Origin: Bradyrhizobium sp. dw_78
Lineage (GTDB): Bacteria > Pseudomonadota > Alphaproteobacteria > Rhizobiales > Xanthobacteraceae
Reading direction: 5' to 3'
Assembly: GCF_018449525.1 (NCBI RefSeq)
Contig: NZ_JAAVUS010000001.1
Location: 310,001 to 374,000, forward strand
DNA length: 64,000 nucleotides
The notes beneath the pieces were generated by a model. That model was not told where the DNA came from, ran no database searches, and saw only the letters and a list, made by a program, of their open reading frames with translations. The translations under genes and the position numbers were made by a program. Positions 47,934 through 56,433 of this stretch are shown here, in pieces; position 1 is the first letter of the stretch; the number at the start of each line of letters is the position of its first letter.

Positions 47934-50261
47934 TCAGTTCGTGAACAGGCGCTTGCTCAAAATGGCATGGACGCCCCAATTGCCGTCGACAACCTGGGTG
48001 ACGCCGAAATCCACCGCCGCCGAGATCAGCGCGATCGCCTCGTCCTCGCTCAGCCCCCTTGTGTTCATGAGGAAGCGCCGCACCTTGCGGAACGCGTCCT
48101 TCATCGCGAGATCGAGCGAGGATTTCGCGTAGACTTCGCTTTGACCCCTCTCGCCGAATTCGGCGAGGTAATTCGGATGGCTGAATCCGGTCAGCACCCA
48201 GTCGGTCTCGGTCTCGATCAGGGGATAGGTCAGGTCGGCGAAAGGCCGCCCGGCGAGATCGGCCTTCTTGTGCAGCACCACGCGAAACGTCCCGGTCATC
48301 GAACATTCGATCGCGGTGCCGCTCAGTTCGCCATCGCCTTGCGCGGCGTGCGGATCGCCGATCGAGAGCAGGGCTTCGGGCGCGGAAACCGGAAGATAGA
48401 CCGCCGCGTCCTTGCCCAGGCGCCAATTGTCGAGGTTGCCGCCGAAATAGGCCGGCGGCACGGAATCGACCAGGCCCGCCTCGCGCGGCGCCACTCCAAT
48501 GACGCCGAAATGCAGCCGCAGCGGAATCCGGACGCCGTCGAGCACGTTGTGCCGCCGCCGGATGGTCCCGGCGGCGACGGGCACGCCGGGATAATCATAG
48601 GTCTGATGCAGGACGCCCGACGGGTCGCGCTGCGGCTGCCAGCGATAGGAATAGAGCGCCTGCGCATACGGTTCGTCGCCGCTGAAGATCTCGTAGATGG
48701 TCACGGCTTCGCGCGGCTTCGGCTCGGAGAGAAACTCGTCGTAATGGTAGCCCCACCAGGCGGCGACGCTGCTGCCGAACACCCGTCCCTCGAATTCCGG
48801 ATTGCGGCTCGGGCGCGGCACGATGTCGAGCACGCGGACTTCCAGCACGTCGCCGGGTTCGGCGCCCTTGACCGCGATCGGTCCGGTGCAGATGTGGACC
48901 CCGAAACCTTCCCCGGCGCCGCGGCCGTAGATCGAGGCGTCCATCGGGCCTGCGCCGCGGCGCTCGACGCCCTTGCCCTCCGCGGTCCAGCGGAACACGC
49001 TTTCGGCGCCGGGATCGTTCTTGATCATCAGTTCTGGGTCGTCGGAGGCGTGCTGGGTCAGGGTTTCGACCGTGACGGTGTCGCCGGAGGCAATCTCGAT
49101 CAGCGGCTTCAGCGCGCGGCTGAAAAATCCCCAATGTACATGCGCGGCGTCGGCGGGCAGATGATGATGGGCCGGCGCGCCGCCCTGCGGCAGGGTCGAT
49201 GCCGCCGGTTCAAGCTCGGCCGGCGCGATCACCGGCGACTGGCGGTGCGGGCGCAATTGCGCGATGGCGTCCTGCGGCCAGCCGCGCCGTTCGGCGCGCA
49301 CGCCCCGGTCCGACAGCCGTTCGATCTCCTGCTGCCGGAATGCCCGCGGCGACAAGCCGAAGCGGTCGCGGAACGAGCGGCTGAAATGCGCCGCGTCGCT
49401 GAAGCCGCAACTGAAGGCGATGTCGGACACCGACCGATGCGCCTCGGCGGCGTTGGCGAGATCGGCCCAGCAGCGCTGCAACCGGCGCTCGCGCAGATAA
49501 TGCGTGAAATTGTCGCCGGTGCTTTCGAACAGCTTCTGAAGGTATCGTTCCGAAATCCCTTCCATCTGCGCGATGCGCGCCGGCGTGATGTCGGGATCGC
49601 CGAGCTTGCGTTCGATCGCCTCGTAGATGCGATGCAGCAGCGCCGGCTGCGCGCCGATGCCGGCGCTGTCCGCGGTGGCCGACAGCTTCTGGCGCGACAG
49701 CGTCAGCAGCATTTCGGCGAGCGCGAGCCGGATCGTATTCCAGTCGTCCGACGACAGATTTTCCAGGGCTTCGGAGGTGGTCTCGAGCGTGTGGCGAAGA
49801 ATGTCGGCCAGCCCGCCCGGTGCGACGATGACGGCGTCCCGGCATTCCGGCAGGCTGATCTTGCGGCCGCCGAAACTCTCGGCCGTCACCGACAGCACGA
49901 TGGCGCGCATGTCGCGATGAAAGGTCACGTTCCAGTCGTTCTGGCGCGGGAGCAGGATGATGCGGCCGGCTGGAACGGCCTGCGGCGAGCCGCCGGCCTT
50001 GAGCACGGCGCCGTCTTCGGCCGGCACCAGCGCGACCGGCAGGTCGGCCCGCCGCGGCAGCGGCGAGAACACCTGCGGCCCTGCGGCAAAGCGCATCAGC
50101 CCGACCCCGTCCAGCGAGGCCCGCGACAATGCCGTGGCATATTCGCCATACTGGGCCGACAGCGGCGAAGAGCGCAGCCCGAATCCGCCCAGCACGTCCT
50201 GCCAGGCTTCGATTCGGTCGTTTTCCGGGTAGGATTCGCTGGTGAAGGCGTGAATACTCAT
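47934..50261 (-). CDS. AraC-type regulator fused to acetamidase/formamidase
   Basis: The 775-aa protein combines two modules in one uninterrupted frame. Residues about 1-205 are an AraC-type ligand-binding domain (SRASLDGVGLMRFAAGPQVFSP, PAGRIILLPRQNDWNVTF). Residues about 208-312 hold the two helix-turn-helix units (DPDITPARIAQMEGISERYL and SVSDIAFSCGFSDAAHFSRSF, then GLSPRAFRQQ). A Pro/Arg-rich linker of about 60 residues follows. The rest is a complete FmdA/AmdA amidase domain with VHWGFFS, ETLTQHASDDPE and GDPHAAQGDGE (635-645). I chose the ATG at 50261; the frame runs to a TTG at 50315. The amidase half is paralogous to the next gene upstream. It may bind DNA and hydrolyse an amide; both are inferred from domains. 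Confidence 0.88.
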   Translation of the reverse strand: MSIHAFTSESYPENDRIEAWQDVLGGFGLRSSPLSAQYGEYATALSRASLDGVGLMRFAAGPQVFSPLPRRADLPVALVPAEDGAVLKAGGSPQAVPAGRIILLPRQNDWNVTFHRDMRAIVLSVTAESFGGRKISLPECRDAVIVAPGGLADILRHTLETTSEALENLSSDDWNTIRLALAEMLLTLSRQKLSATADSAGIGAQPALLHRIYEAIERKLGDPDITPARIAQMEGISERYLQKLFESTGDNFTHYLRERRLQRCWADLANAAEAHRSVSDIAFSCGFSDAAHFSRSFRDRFGLSPRAFRQQEIERLSDRGVRAERRGWPQDAIAQLRPHRQSPVIAPAELEPAASTLPQGGAPAHHHLPADAAHVHWGFFSRALKPLIEIASGDTVTVETLTQHASDDPELMIKNDPGAESVFRWTAEGKGVERRGAGPMDASIYGRGAGEGFGVHICTGPIAVKGAEPGDVLEVRVLDIVPRPSRNPEFEGRVFGSSVAAWWGYHYDEFLSEPKPREAVTIYEIFSGDEPYAQALYSYRWQPQRDPSGVLHQTYDYPGVPVAAGTIRRRHNVLDGVRIPLRLHFGVIGVAPREAGLVDSVPPAYFGGNLDNWRLGKDAAVYLPVSAPEALLSIGDPHAAQGDGELSGTAIECSMTGTFRVVLHKKADLAGRPFADLTYPLIETETDWVLTGFSHPNYLAEFGERGQSEVYAKSSLDLAMKDAFRKVRRFLMNTRGLSEDEAIALISAAVDFGVTQVVDGNWGVHAILSKRLFTN

Positions 50262-50360
50262 GCTTCGGCCAAGGCAAACGGGCTTATTTCGAAGCAACGG
50301 CCGTGCCAGAATCAAGCCGGAAGCCGCCGGATCGCCGTCAGCGGCCGAATACGGCTCTTG

Positions 50361-51602
50361 TCAGGTACACATGAAGACGTTTTTGCGGATCGAGCCGTGT
50401 ACGCCCCAATTGGCGTCGACCACCTGGGTCACGCCGAAATCGGCGGCGACCGACATCAGCGCGATCGCCTCGTCCTCGCTCATGTGATGGACGGTCATCA
50501 GGAAGCGGCGCAGCTTGCGGAAGGCGTCGCGCATCGCCTTGTCCAGGCTTGAATGGTTGACGATGTCGGTCTGGGCGTCCTGGCCCAGTTCGGCCAGATA
50601 GTTCGGAAAGGTGAAGCCGTACATCGACCATTGCTGGTCGGTTTCCAGCATCGGATGGCTCAGTCCTTCCAGCACCGTGCCGCCGAGGTCGCGGTTCTTG
50701 TGCAGGATGAATTCGAAATCGCCGGTCAGCGAGGTTTCGATCGCGGTGCCGCCAAGCTCGCTGTCGCCCTGCGCCGCGTGGGGATCGCCGACCGAGAAGA
50801 ACGCGCCCGGCACCGCGACCGGATAATACATCCGCGCGCCCTTGCCGATGCGCCAGTCGTCGATATTGCCGCCGGTATAGCCGGGCGGAATCGAGCTGAC
50901 GAAATCGGATTCCGCCGGCGCCAGTCCCATGGTGCCGAAATGCAGGCGGGCGGGCACCCTGACATTGGGCAGGATGTTCTCGCGCTTCTTGACCCGCGTG
51001 TGATCGACGCGCACGCCGGGATAATCGATGGTCGGGTGAACGATGCCGTCGGGATCGGTCTGCGGCGTCCAGATGTAATTATAGACCGCCTTGGCGTAGG
51101 GCTCGCCGGAGGTATCGAGCTCGAAGATCGTGACGACCTCGCGCGGCTTCGGCTCCTCGATTAAATCATGATAGTGAAATCCCCACGACGCGGCGACGTT
51201 GGAGCCGAAACATTTTCCGGCGTGGCAGGCGTTGCAGCTCGGGCGTGGCCGGATGTCGAGAATGCGGACCTCGAGAATGTCGCCGGGCTCGGCGTTCTCG
51301 ATCGCGACCGGTCCGGTCAGAAGATGCACGCCGATGCCTTCGCCGGAGCCGCGCTGGAACGGTCCTTCGGTCGGGCCGGCGCCGCGGCGGGCGACCGCCT
51401 TGTGCTCGCGGGTCCAGTGGAACACGCTCTCGGCGCCGGGATCGTTGGCGATCATCCGCTCATAATCGTCATTGGCGTGATGCGTCAGCGTTTCGATGGT
51501 GGCGCGATCTCCCGATTTCAACGTCAGGGCCGGCGCGACCTTCTTGCTGAAATAGCCCCAGTGAATGTTGGCGGGCGAAACGGGAAGGAGATGGTGCTTC
51601 AT
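50361..51602 (-). CDS. Acetamidase/formamidase family protein
   Basis: The 413-aa free-standing amidase starts at 51602 (MKHHLLPVSPANIHWGYFSKK). FmdA/AmdA family features are IHWGYFS, IETLTHHANDD, GPVAIENAEPGDILEVRILDI, DYPGVRVDHT, LHFGTMGLAPAE and SVGDPHAAQGDSELGGTAIE (GDPHAAQGDSE at 272-282). Such enzymes release ammonia from formamide, acetamide or similar small amides. It differs from the fused copy by a cysteine cluster C123-x2-C126-x4-C131 with His127, where the fusion has RNPEFEGRV, and by QGDSE instead of QGDGE. The whole-domain similarity between the two indicates duplication within the locus. It lies between the transporter and the fusion gene. Confidence 0.92.
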   Translation of the reverse strand: MKHHLLPVSPANIHWGYFSKKVAPALTLKSGDRATIETLTHHANDDYERMIANDPGAESVFHWTREHKAVARRGAGPTEGPFQRGSGEGIGVHLLTGPVAIENAEPGDILEVRILDIRPRPSCNACHAGKCFGSNVAASWGFHYHDLIEEPKPREVVTIFELDTSGEPYAKAVYNYIWTPQTDPDGIVHPTIDYPGVRVDHTRVKKRENILPNVRVPARLHFGTMGLAPAESDFVSSIPPGYTGGNIDDWRIGKGARMYYPVAVPGAFFSVGDPHAAQGDSELGGTAIETSLTGDFEFILHKNRDLGGTVLEGLSHPMLETDQQWSMYGFTFPNYLAELGQDAQTDIVNHSSLDKAMRDAFRKLRRFLMTVHHMSEDEAIALMSVAADFGVTQVVDANWGVHGSIRKNVFMCT

Positions 51603-51704
51603 GCAGGGCCTCGGATGACTGACGTAAATTTGCTGAATTGAGAACGGGCTTCTGTCGAAGACTCGGTATCTAAGACTTGGTATCGAAGGCTTGACGCGTC
51701 CGCT

Positions 51705-53327
51705 TCAGACGGGCTTGTCGGCCTCCATCACGCTGAGAAAACGCGCCGTGACCGGATGGCGGGGATTGGTGAGGACTTCGTGCGCGGGGCCTTCCTCGAT
51801 GACGGTTCCGTCGCTGAGAAACACCACGCGGTCGGCGACCTCGTCGGCGAAACGCAACTGATGCGTGGAGATGATCATGGTCAAGCCGTCCTCGACAGCA
51901 AGCCGGCGGATCACTTCCAGCACCTCGTTGACGAGTTCCGGATCGAGCGCGGAGGTCGGCTCGTCGAGCAGCAGCACGGACGGGCTCGGCGCGATCGCGC
52001 GCGCGATCGCAACCCGCTGCTGCTGTCCGCCGGACATGTGCCGCGGCAATGCCTGCATGCGATGGCCGAGGCCGACACGTTCGAGCAGTTCGCGTGCGCG
52101 GCGCTCTGCATCAATCCGCGACAGGCCGTGGACCCAGCGCAGGGGGCCCGCGACATTCTCCAGCGCGGTCAAATGAGCAAACAGATTGAATTGCTGGAAC
52201 ACCATGCCGACGCCGACGCTGGCGCGCTCTTCGGCGATGGCCCGCGGCGACAGCAGCTTGCCGTCGCCGTTGAATCCCATCCGGCGGCCGCCGACCATGA
52301 CGATGCCGGCATCCCAGCCCTCCAGATGATTGATGCAGCGGAGCAGCGTGCTCTTGCCCGACCCGCTCGGGCCGAGCAGGGCGATGACTTCGCCGACCCG
52401 CACGGTCAGATCGACGCCGGCCAGAACCGCCTGCTTACCATAGGCCTTGTAGAGGCCGTCGACCTTCACGACGACATTGTTGTGCGCCAGCGTTTCGGCC
52501 CGCTTGGTCCGGTCCGCCCGCGTCGACCTGGAGTCCTTCGAGGCGGCGTAAGGAATGATGTTGTCGGCCTGCGCAGGCCCTGATTTCGCCTCGGCGGCTT
52601 TTGGCCCGATCGGCTCCGGCGTGAGCGGCGCGCGATACCAGGGCATCAGCCGGCTCAGGCGGTCCTCGCTCGGCGGCCGGTCGAGATCGAGCATCCGCTC
52701 GACGGCAAGCTGGATCAGGCTGACAGCCGTGGTCAGCAGCAGATAGATCAGGCCGGAGGCAAAGAAGATTGAGAAGAAATCGAAGGTCGAGGAGGCGAGC
52801 TGTGTGCTGCGCAGCGTCAGCTCCTGCACCGAGATCACGCTCGCCAGCGAGGAGTTCTTCAGGGCGCTGACGGTCTCGTTGCCGAACGCCGGAATCATGG
52901 TGCGGATGGCCTGGGGCGCGATCACGCGCCGCATCAGCAGAGAAGGCGTCATGCCGAGCGCCTGTCCGGCCAGGATCTGTCCGCGGTCGACGCCGAGCAC
53001 GCCGGCGCGAAGCATTTCGGCGATGAAGGGCGCTTCGTTGGCGGCGAGCGCCAGACCGGCGGCGCCGATGGCGCTTAGCTTGAGGCCGATCTGCGGCAGC
53101 GCGTCATAAGCGAACACCATTTGCAGGATCAGCGGCGTGCCGCGGAAGATTACGGTGTAGCCCCGAGCGAAGGCAGCCAGCATCCAGAACCGGCTGAGCT
53201 GCATCGCCGCGAGGAACACGCCGAGGATCAGCCCGCCGGCCAGACCGAGGGCCGTCACCGCGAGGGTGAACCAGATGCCCGTGATCAGGTACGGCAGGCT
53301 GAGATAGTGAAGAAACAGCGACATCAT
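51705..53327 (-). CDS. Fused amino-acid-type ABC importer permease and ATPase
   Basis: The 540-aa protein joins two usually separate subunits. Residues about 1-225 form a HisM/GlnP-type permease with five membrane segments. The EAA loop region is GQILAGQALGMTPSLLMRRVIAPQAIRTMIPAFGN. A charged linker (about 226-283) leads to the ATPase domain. Walker A is GPSGSGKST at 319-327, the signature is MSGGQQQRVAIARA, Walker B is VLLLDEPTSALDPE, and the H loop is IISTHQLRFA. The ATPase is GlnQ-like. The start ATG at 53327 overlaps the stop of the binding-protein gene by four bases, so the two are translationally coupled. Ligand unknown; family suggests a polar amino acid or related compound. Confidence 0.92.
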   Translation of the reverse strand: MMSLFLHYLSLPYLITGIWFTLAVTALGLAGGLILGVFLAAMQLSRFWMLAAFARGYTVIFRGTPLILQMVFAYDALPQIGLKLSAIGAAGLALAANEAPFIAEMLRAGVLGVDRGQILAGQALGMTPSLLMRRVIAPQAIRTMIPAFGNETVSALKNSSLASVISVQELTLRSTQLASSTFDFFSIFFASGLIYLLLTTAVSLIQLAVERMLDLDRPPSEDRLSRLMPWYRAPLTPEPIGPKAAEAKSGPAQADNIIPYAASKDSRSTRADRTKRAETLAHNNVVVKVDGLYKAYGKQAVLAGVDLTVRVGEVIALLGPSGSGKSTLLRCINHLEGWDAGIVMVGGRRMGFNGDGKLLSPRAIAEERASVGVGMVFQQFNLFAHLTALENVAGPLRWVHGLSRIDAERRARELLERVGLGHRMQALPRHMSGGQQQRVAIARAIAPSPSVLLLDEPTSALDPELVNEVLEVIRRLAVEDGLTMIISTHQLRFADEVADRVVFLSDGTVIEEGPAHEVLTNPRHPVTARFLSVMEADKPV

Positions 53328-54247
53328 TTGACCGAGAGAATGTCCGGTTCCTTGAAGTTGTTGACGTCGAGATCCCACTTCTTGAGCAGGGCCATATGCG
53401 TGCCGGCCTTCTGCACCAGGATCAGCGCCGCCAGCACCGCGTCGCGGAATTCAGGCTTGTCCTTTGGCACGCCGATGCCGACCGAATAGGGGATCGTCAC
53501 CGCGATCGCCTTTTCCAGTTTGTCGGGATTGGCCTTCACCGCCTGGTCGACGGTGTTGACGTCGTTGACATAGGTGTCGGCGCGGCCGGCGAGGATCGCC
53601 TGGATGCAGTTGGCGTTGTTGTCGTAGAGCTGGAGCGTCGGTTCGGGCTTGCCGGCGGCCTTGCATTTCGGCGCGAGGTCCTGGACCAGAGGCACTTCGA
53701 CGAAGCCGGTATTTTCTGCGGCCGCAGCGCCGCACATCGACATGTTGATGCCGTCGATCTTCTTCGGATTGCCCTTGGCGACCAGAACGCCGTCGAACAC
53801 TTTCGAATAGGTGATGAAGTCGGCCGCCTTGGCGCGTTCTTCGGTGGCGTAGATATCCGAGATCACGATATCGGCCTGTCCGCTGGCCAGCGTCGTCAGC
53901 AAGGCGGCGAACGTCACCGGCTTGTAGGTCAGCTTGAAGCCGAGGCATTCGCCGATCGCCTCGCCGAGATCGATGTCGAAGCCGACATATTTGTCCGGGT
54001 CCTTCGGATCGATCGCTTCATAGCCGGGCGTGTGCGGATTGATCGCGTTGACCAGCGTCTTGCCTTTCCAGGCCGGGTATTTCGCCTGCAACTCCGTGCA
54101 TCCGGCCGGGGCTGCCGCTTTCGCGTATCCCGGAAGGCCAATGGCGATCAAACAGGCCGCGATGAACGCGATGTTGCGGGACCAGCGGGCCCATCCGATT
54201 GTGCTTCGGAAGTTGCCCACGTGACCGAACGGATTTCTTGCTATCAT
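53324..54247 (-). CDS. Periplasmic substrate-binding protein, amino-acid ABC family
   Basis: The 307-aa protein from the ATG at 54247 has an N-terminal segment (NIAFIAACLIAIGLPGYAKAAAP) that serves as signal peptide, preceded by a longish basic region, so translation may instead start further in. The mature part is a family 3 solute-binding protein: KYVGFDIDLGEAIGECLGFKL, LTTLASGQADIVISDIYATEERAKAADFITYS, LAGRADTYVNDVNTVDQAV and IPYSVGIGVPKDKPEFRDAV. The Asp and Arg residues that hold the amino group and carboxylate of ligands appear to be in place. It heads the operon and would deliver ligand to the fused permease-ATPase. Confidence 0.92.
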   Translation of the reverse strand: MIARNPFGHVGNFRSTIGWARWSRNIAFIAACLIAIGLPGYAKAAAPAGCTELQAKYPAWKGKTLVNAINPHTPGYEAIDPKDPDKYVGFDIDLGEAIGECLGFKLTYKPVTFAALLTTLASGQADIVISDIYATEERAKAADFITYSKVFDGVLVAKGNPKKIDGINMSMCGAAAAENTGFVEVPLVQDLAPKCKAAGKPEPTLQLYDNNANCIQAILAGRADTYVNDVNTVDQAVKANPDKLEKAIAVTIPYSVGIGVPKDKPEFRDAVLAALILVQKAGTHMALLKKWDLDVNNFKEPDILSVK

Positions 54248-54772
54248 GGAACGGACTCCTCTGTTGCTGACGAGCAGACGCGCTCGACAAGAGCTGACGG
54301 GTATTCAACGCTAGGATGGGCGGGACAGGAAAGCTTGTCTGGGGGCGCACAAACCCTTGCCGTCAGCGCTCCAATTTTTGGGCATCGGTCGCGCCTTTCA
54401 TAGGCTGCATGCATAAAGGGCGATCATTGGTTCGCGCCGCAGCGGCTGCTGCGATCTGCGCTGATAGCGTTTTCGAGCGAAGTGGCTTCCGGTTCGCGTG
54501 AAGAAAACGCGTCAAAACAAAAACATAGAGCCTCGGTTCTGATTCCATCAGAACCGAGGCTCTAGCAGGTCTTGTGCCGGGCCCGCCTGGATGAGATGGC
54601 GTATCGGGACCATTGCGCCCTGGATGCGCCTGCACGCCAAAATGTCGTGAAGTTACTCGGGCTTGCGCCCTGCTGATCGTCCGGGACGCCGCCGCTTGCG
54701 GTCGGATGCTATGGGTGGGATGATCCGATCTATTCCAGAACCTGACGATGTTGCCCTGACACGGAGAAAGTC
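54248..54772. other. Divergent intergenic region with repeat element
   Basis: This is 525 bp between the binding-protein gene and a small secreted-protein gene. It includes the composite element (54467-54564). The 220 bp next to the binding-protein gene (54248-54466) are the likely site of the operon promoter and of any AraC binding site. I could not identify a convincing direct-repeat operator by eye. Confidence 0.5.
54467..54564. repeat. Composite palindromic element, copy 4
   Basis: Hairpin A spans 54467-54510 with intact GCGTTTTC/GAAAACGC ends. Hairpin B spans 54526-54564 and has a perfect 18-bp stem (TAGAGCCTCGGTTCTGAT with its complement) and a 3-base loop. The A-B spacing is nearly the same as in copy 1. 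Confidence 0.9.
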
Positions 54773-55084
54773 ATGAAAATTTCGAGCATCGGTACCTTTG
54801 CGATTGCGGCCTTGCTGTGTACGGCGCCATTCTCGCTGCATGGGTCGCAGGGCAACGGCATGCCATTATCCGTATCCGTCACCTCCGCCGAGGCCGCCGA
54901 TCTCGACCTTCAGGCCCGGCCCTATCGAAGCGCACACCACCACCGCTCTTATCGCTATTCCCGGCTCTATAATCCGCCTTATTGCAACGGCCCCTATACC
55001 GGGGGCGGCATCGGCGACATCAATGGCAGCACCTATTATGGCGGGCCGTGGATCGAGCTGCATTGCTTCGGCGGCGTGTACTAA
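54773..55084 (+). CDS. Small secreted protein, Tyr/Gly-rich
   Basis: The product of 103 aa starts at 54773 (MKISSIGTFAIAALLCTAPF), with the ribosome site CGGAGAAAG just upstream. A signal peptide is followed by a possible cleavage after VTSAEAADL. The mature part begins with His/Arg/Tyr residues (RSAHHHRSYRYSRLYN) and ends with a Gly/Tyr-rich, two-cysteine segment (YCNGPYTGGGIG, YYGGPWIELHCFGGVY). The pattern is reminiscent of short surface or matrix proteins of rhizobia that I cannot name further. It ends 38 bases before the opgC 3' end on the other strand. No function can be assigned. Confidence 0.75.
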   Translation: MKISSIGTFAIAALLCTAPFSLHGSQGNGMPLSVSVTSAEAADLDLQARPYRSAHHHRSYRYSRLYNPPYCNGPYTGGGIGDINGSTYYGGPWIELHCFGGVY

Positions 55085-55101
55085 GGCTGAGGCCGGGAAC
55101 G

Positions 55102-55197
55102 GGCTTGCCGGTTCTGATGGAATCAGAGCCGGGCCCTCCTGTTTTGCTTTGTCGCGGTTTCGTTGAGCGAACCGGCATCGACTTCGATCGGGTCCGG
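55102..55197. repeat. Degenerate inverted composite element overlapping the opgC 3' end
   Basis: The B-like hairpin GGCTTGCCGGTTCTGAT/ATCAGAGCCGGGCC lies at 55102-55135. The A-like 44 bp at 55154-55197 keeps GAGCGAACCGGCATCGACTTCG, which matches the inverted A core, but has lost the GAAAACGC end. The opgC stop codon (55123-55125) is inside the right arm of B. Confidence 0.6.
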
Positions 55198-56433
55198 GAC
55201 GGGTTTTGGTTCGAAAACGCCGTGGGAGACAACCCCAACGGCAACGCCCGCATCGGGAACTCTCGTATCCAGCCCGCGGTGCGGACCTGCCTGCGGGTGA
55301 GGCGCGGCCGCTGCTTTCCAGACGTCCTGCTGTTTGGACCAGGAAACATAATAGGCGACAAAGGTCATGCACGCGATGCCGCTGATGCTCACCAGGATCT
55401 GCTCGATCAACGAGCCCGCGCTGAGCGTCAAGGCAAAATTGCCGAGGAAGGACAGAAGCACGCCGACGCAGAACACTGCCAGCGATTGCTCGCCGCATTT
55501 GATCAACGGGTTGAAGATCGGCGATTTCAACGCCGGGGAGTCCTTACGGACGAAGCGGGTGACGATGAAGGCCAGCACCAGGAAGTGCAGCAGGCGATAC
55601 GGCGCGAGATTGACCTTGTCGTTCGGGTTGAACGCGTCAACCAGCCATGCCGGGAATATCCGTCCGAAATCCGGAAAACGCGCCGCCATCGTCATGGCCA
55701 GCGCAAATATCAGATACGCGACCCCCGCATAAAGAAAGAACGGCGATTTCAGCATGGGGGCCAGCCGCCTTGCGCCGCCCAGCGCGAGCCAGCCGCCGAG
55801 CACGAACAGCAACTGCCAGCAGAACGGGTTGAAGTACCAGTCTCCGTCCGGAAACGACGACAAATTCCACTCGAACCAGCGCGCGGCGAGATAGAGCGCG
55901 ACCGATTCGGCCATCGTCAGGTCGGGCGCGCGCAGCAGCAGCCACATCACCGGCACGAGGATCGCCGTCATCATGACGTATAGCTGAAGCACGTCGAGAT
56001 TGAGCGGCTTGGCTTGCAGCAACAGGCCGTGCGCCAGGATCCGGATCGGCTGGTCGACGATGCCGGCGATGTTGAATTCGTTGAGGATGTCTGGCGCAGA
56101 ATACTGGGCCGCGACATATCCGATCGCGGCGATGTAGGTGACGAACAGCACGATATAGGCGGCATAGAGATGCGCGAGCTGCTTGATGATCCGCGTCGCG
56201 CCGATAATGAAGCCGCGCTCCAGCATGATCTTTGCGTAGATGATTGCCGCGGTATAGCCCGAGATAAAGATGAACAGATCGGACGCGCCGCTGAATCCGT
56301 AATTCCTCGCCGTGATCCGGTTCACCACATCGTTGGGGATGTGATCGAGGAAGAGGGACCAGTTTGCCAATCCCAGAAACAGATTGAGCCGGATGTCGTG
56401 GCTGTCGGCCACACGCTTCGCGTCGATGTTCAT
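55123..56433 (-). CDS. opgC: OpgC-family membrane protein (periplasmic glucan modification)
   Basis: The 436-aa protein starts at 56433 (MNIDAKRVADSHDIRLNLFLG). The N-terminal signature DIRLNLFLGLANWSLFLDHIPND and NYGFSGASDLFIFISGYTAAIIYA are characteristic of OpgC, which adds succinyl groups to osmoregulated periplasmic glucans. About ten hydrophobic segments are present, up to about residue 375. After the last membrane segment (SWSKQQDVWKAAAAP) comes a tail of about 60 residues, the final 24 of which (VDAGSLNETATKQNRRARL and preceding) are encoded by the decayed palindromic element. No opgG or opgH is in the window, so its substrate pathway must be encoded elsewhere. Confidence 0.9.
   Translation of the reverse strand: MNIDAKRVADSHDIRLNLFLGLANWSLFLDHIPNDVVNRITARNYGFSGASDLFIFISGYTAAIIYAKIMLERGFIIGATRIIKQLAHLYAAYIVLFVTYIAAIGYVAAQYSAPDILNEFNIAGIVDQPIRILAHGLLLQAKPLNLDVLQLYVMMTAILVPVMWLLLRAPDLTMAESVALYLAARWFEWNLSSFPDGDWYFNPFCWQLLFVLGGWLALGGARRLAPMLKSPFFLYAGVAYLIFALAMTMAARFPDFGRIFPAWLVDAFNPNDKVNLAPYRLLHFLVLAFIVTRFVRKDSPALKSPIFNPLIKCGEQSLAVFCVGVLLSFLGNFALTLSAGSLIEQILVSISGIACMTFVAYYVSWSKQQDVWKAAAAPHPQAGPHRGLDTRVPDAGVAVGVVSHGVFEPKPVPDPIEVDAGSLNETATKQNRRARL

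Noticed and set aside
47533..48426. RidA as the C-terminal part of a 297-residue protein
   Set aside because: The upstream 168 residues are an out-of-frame reading of the amidase domain. RidA has its own ATG at 47922 right after the fusion gene stop.
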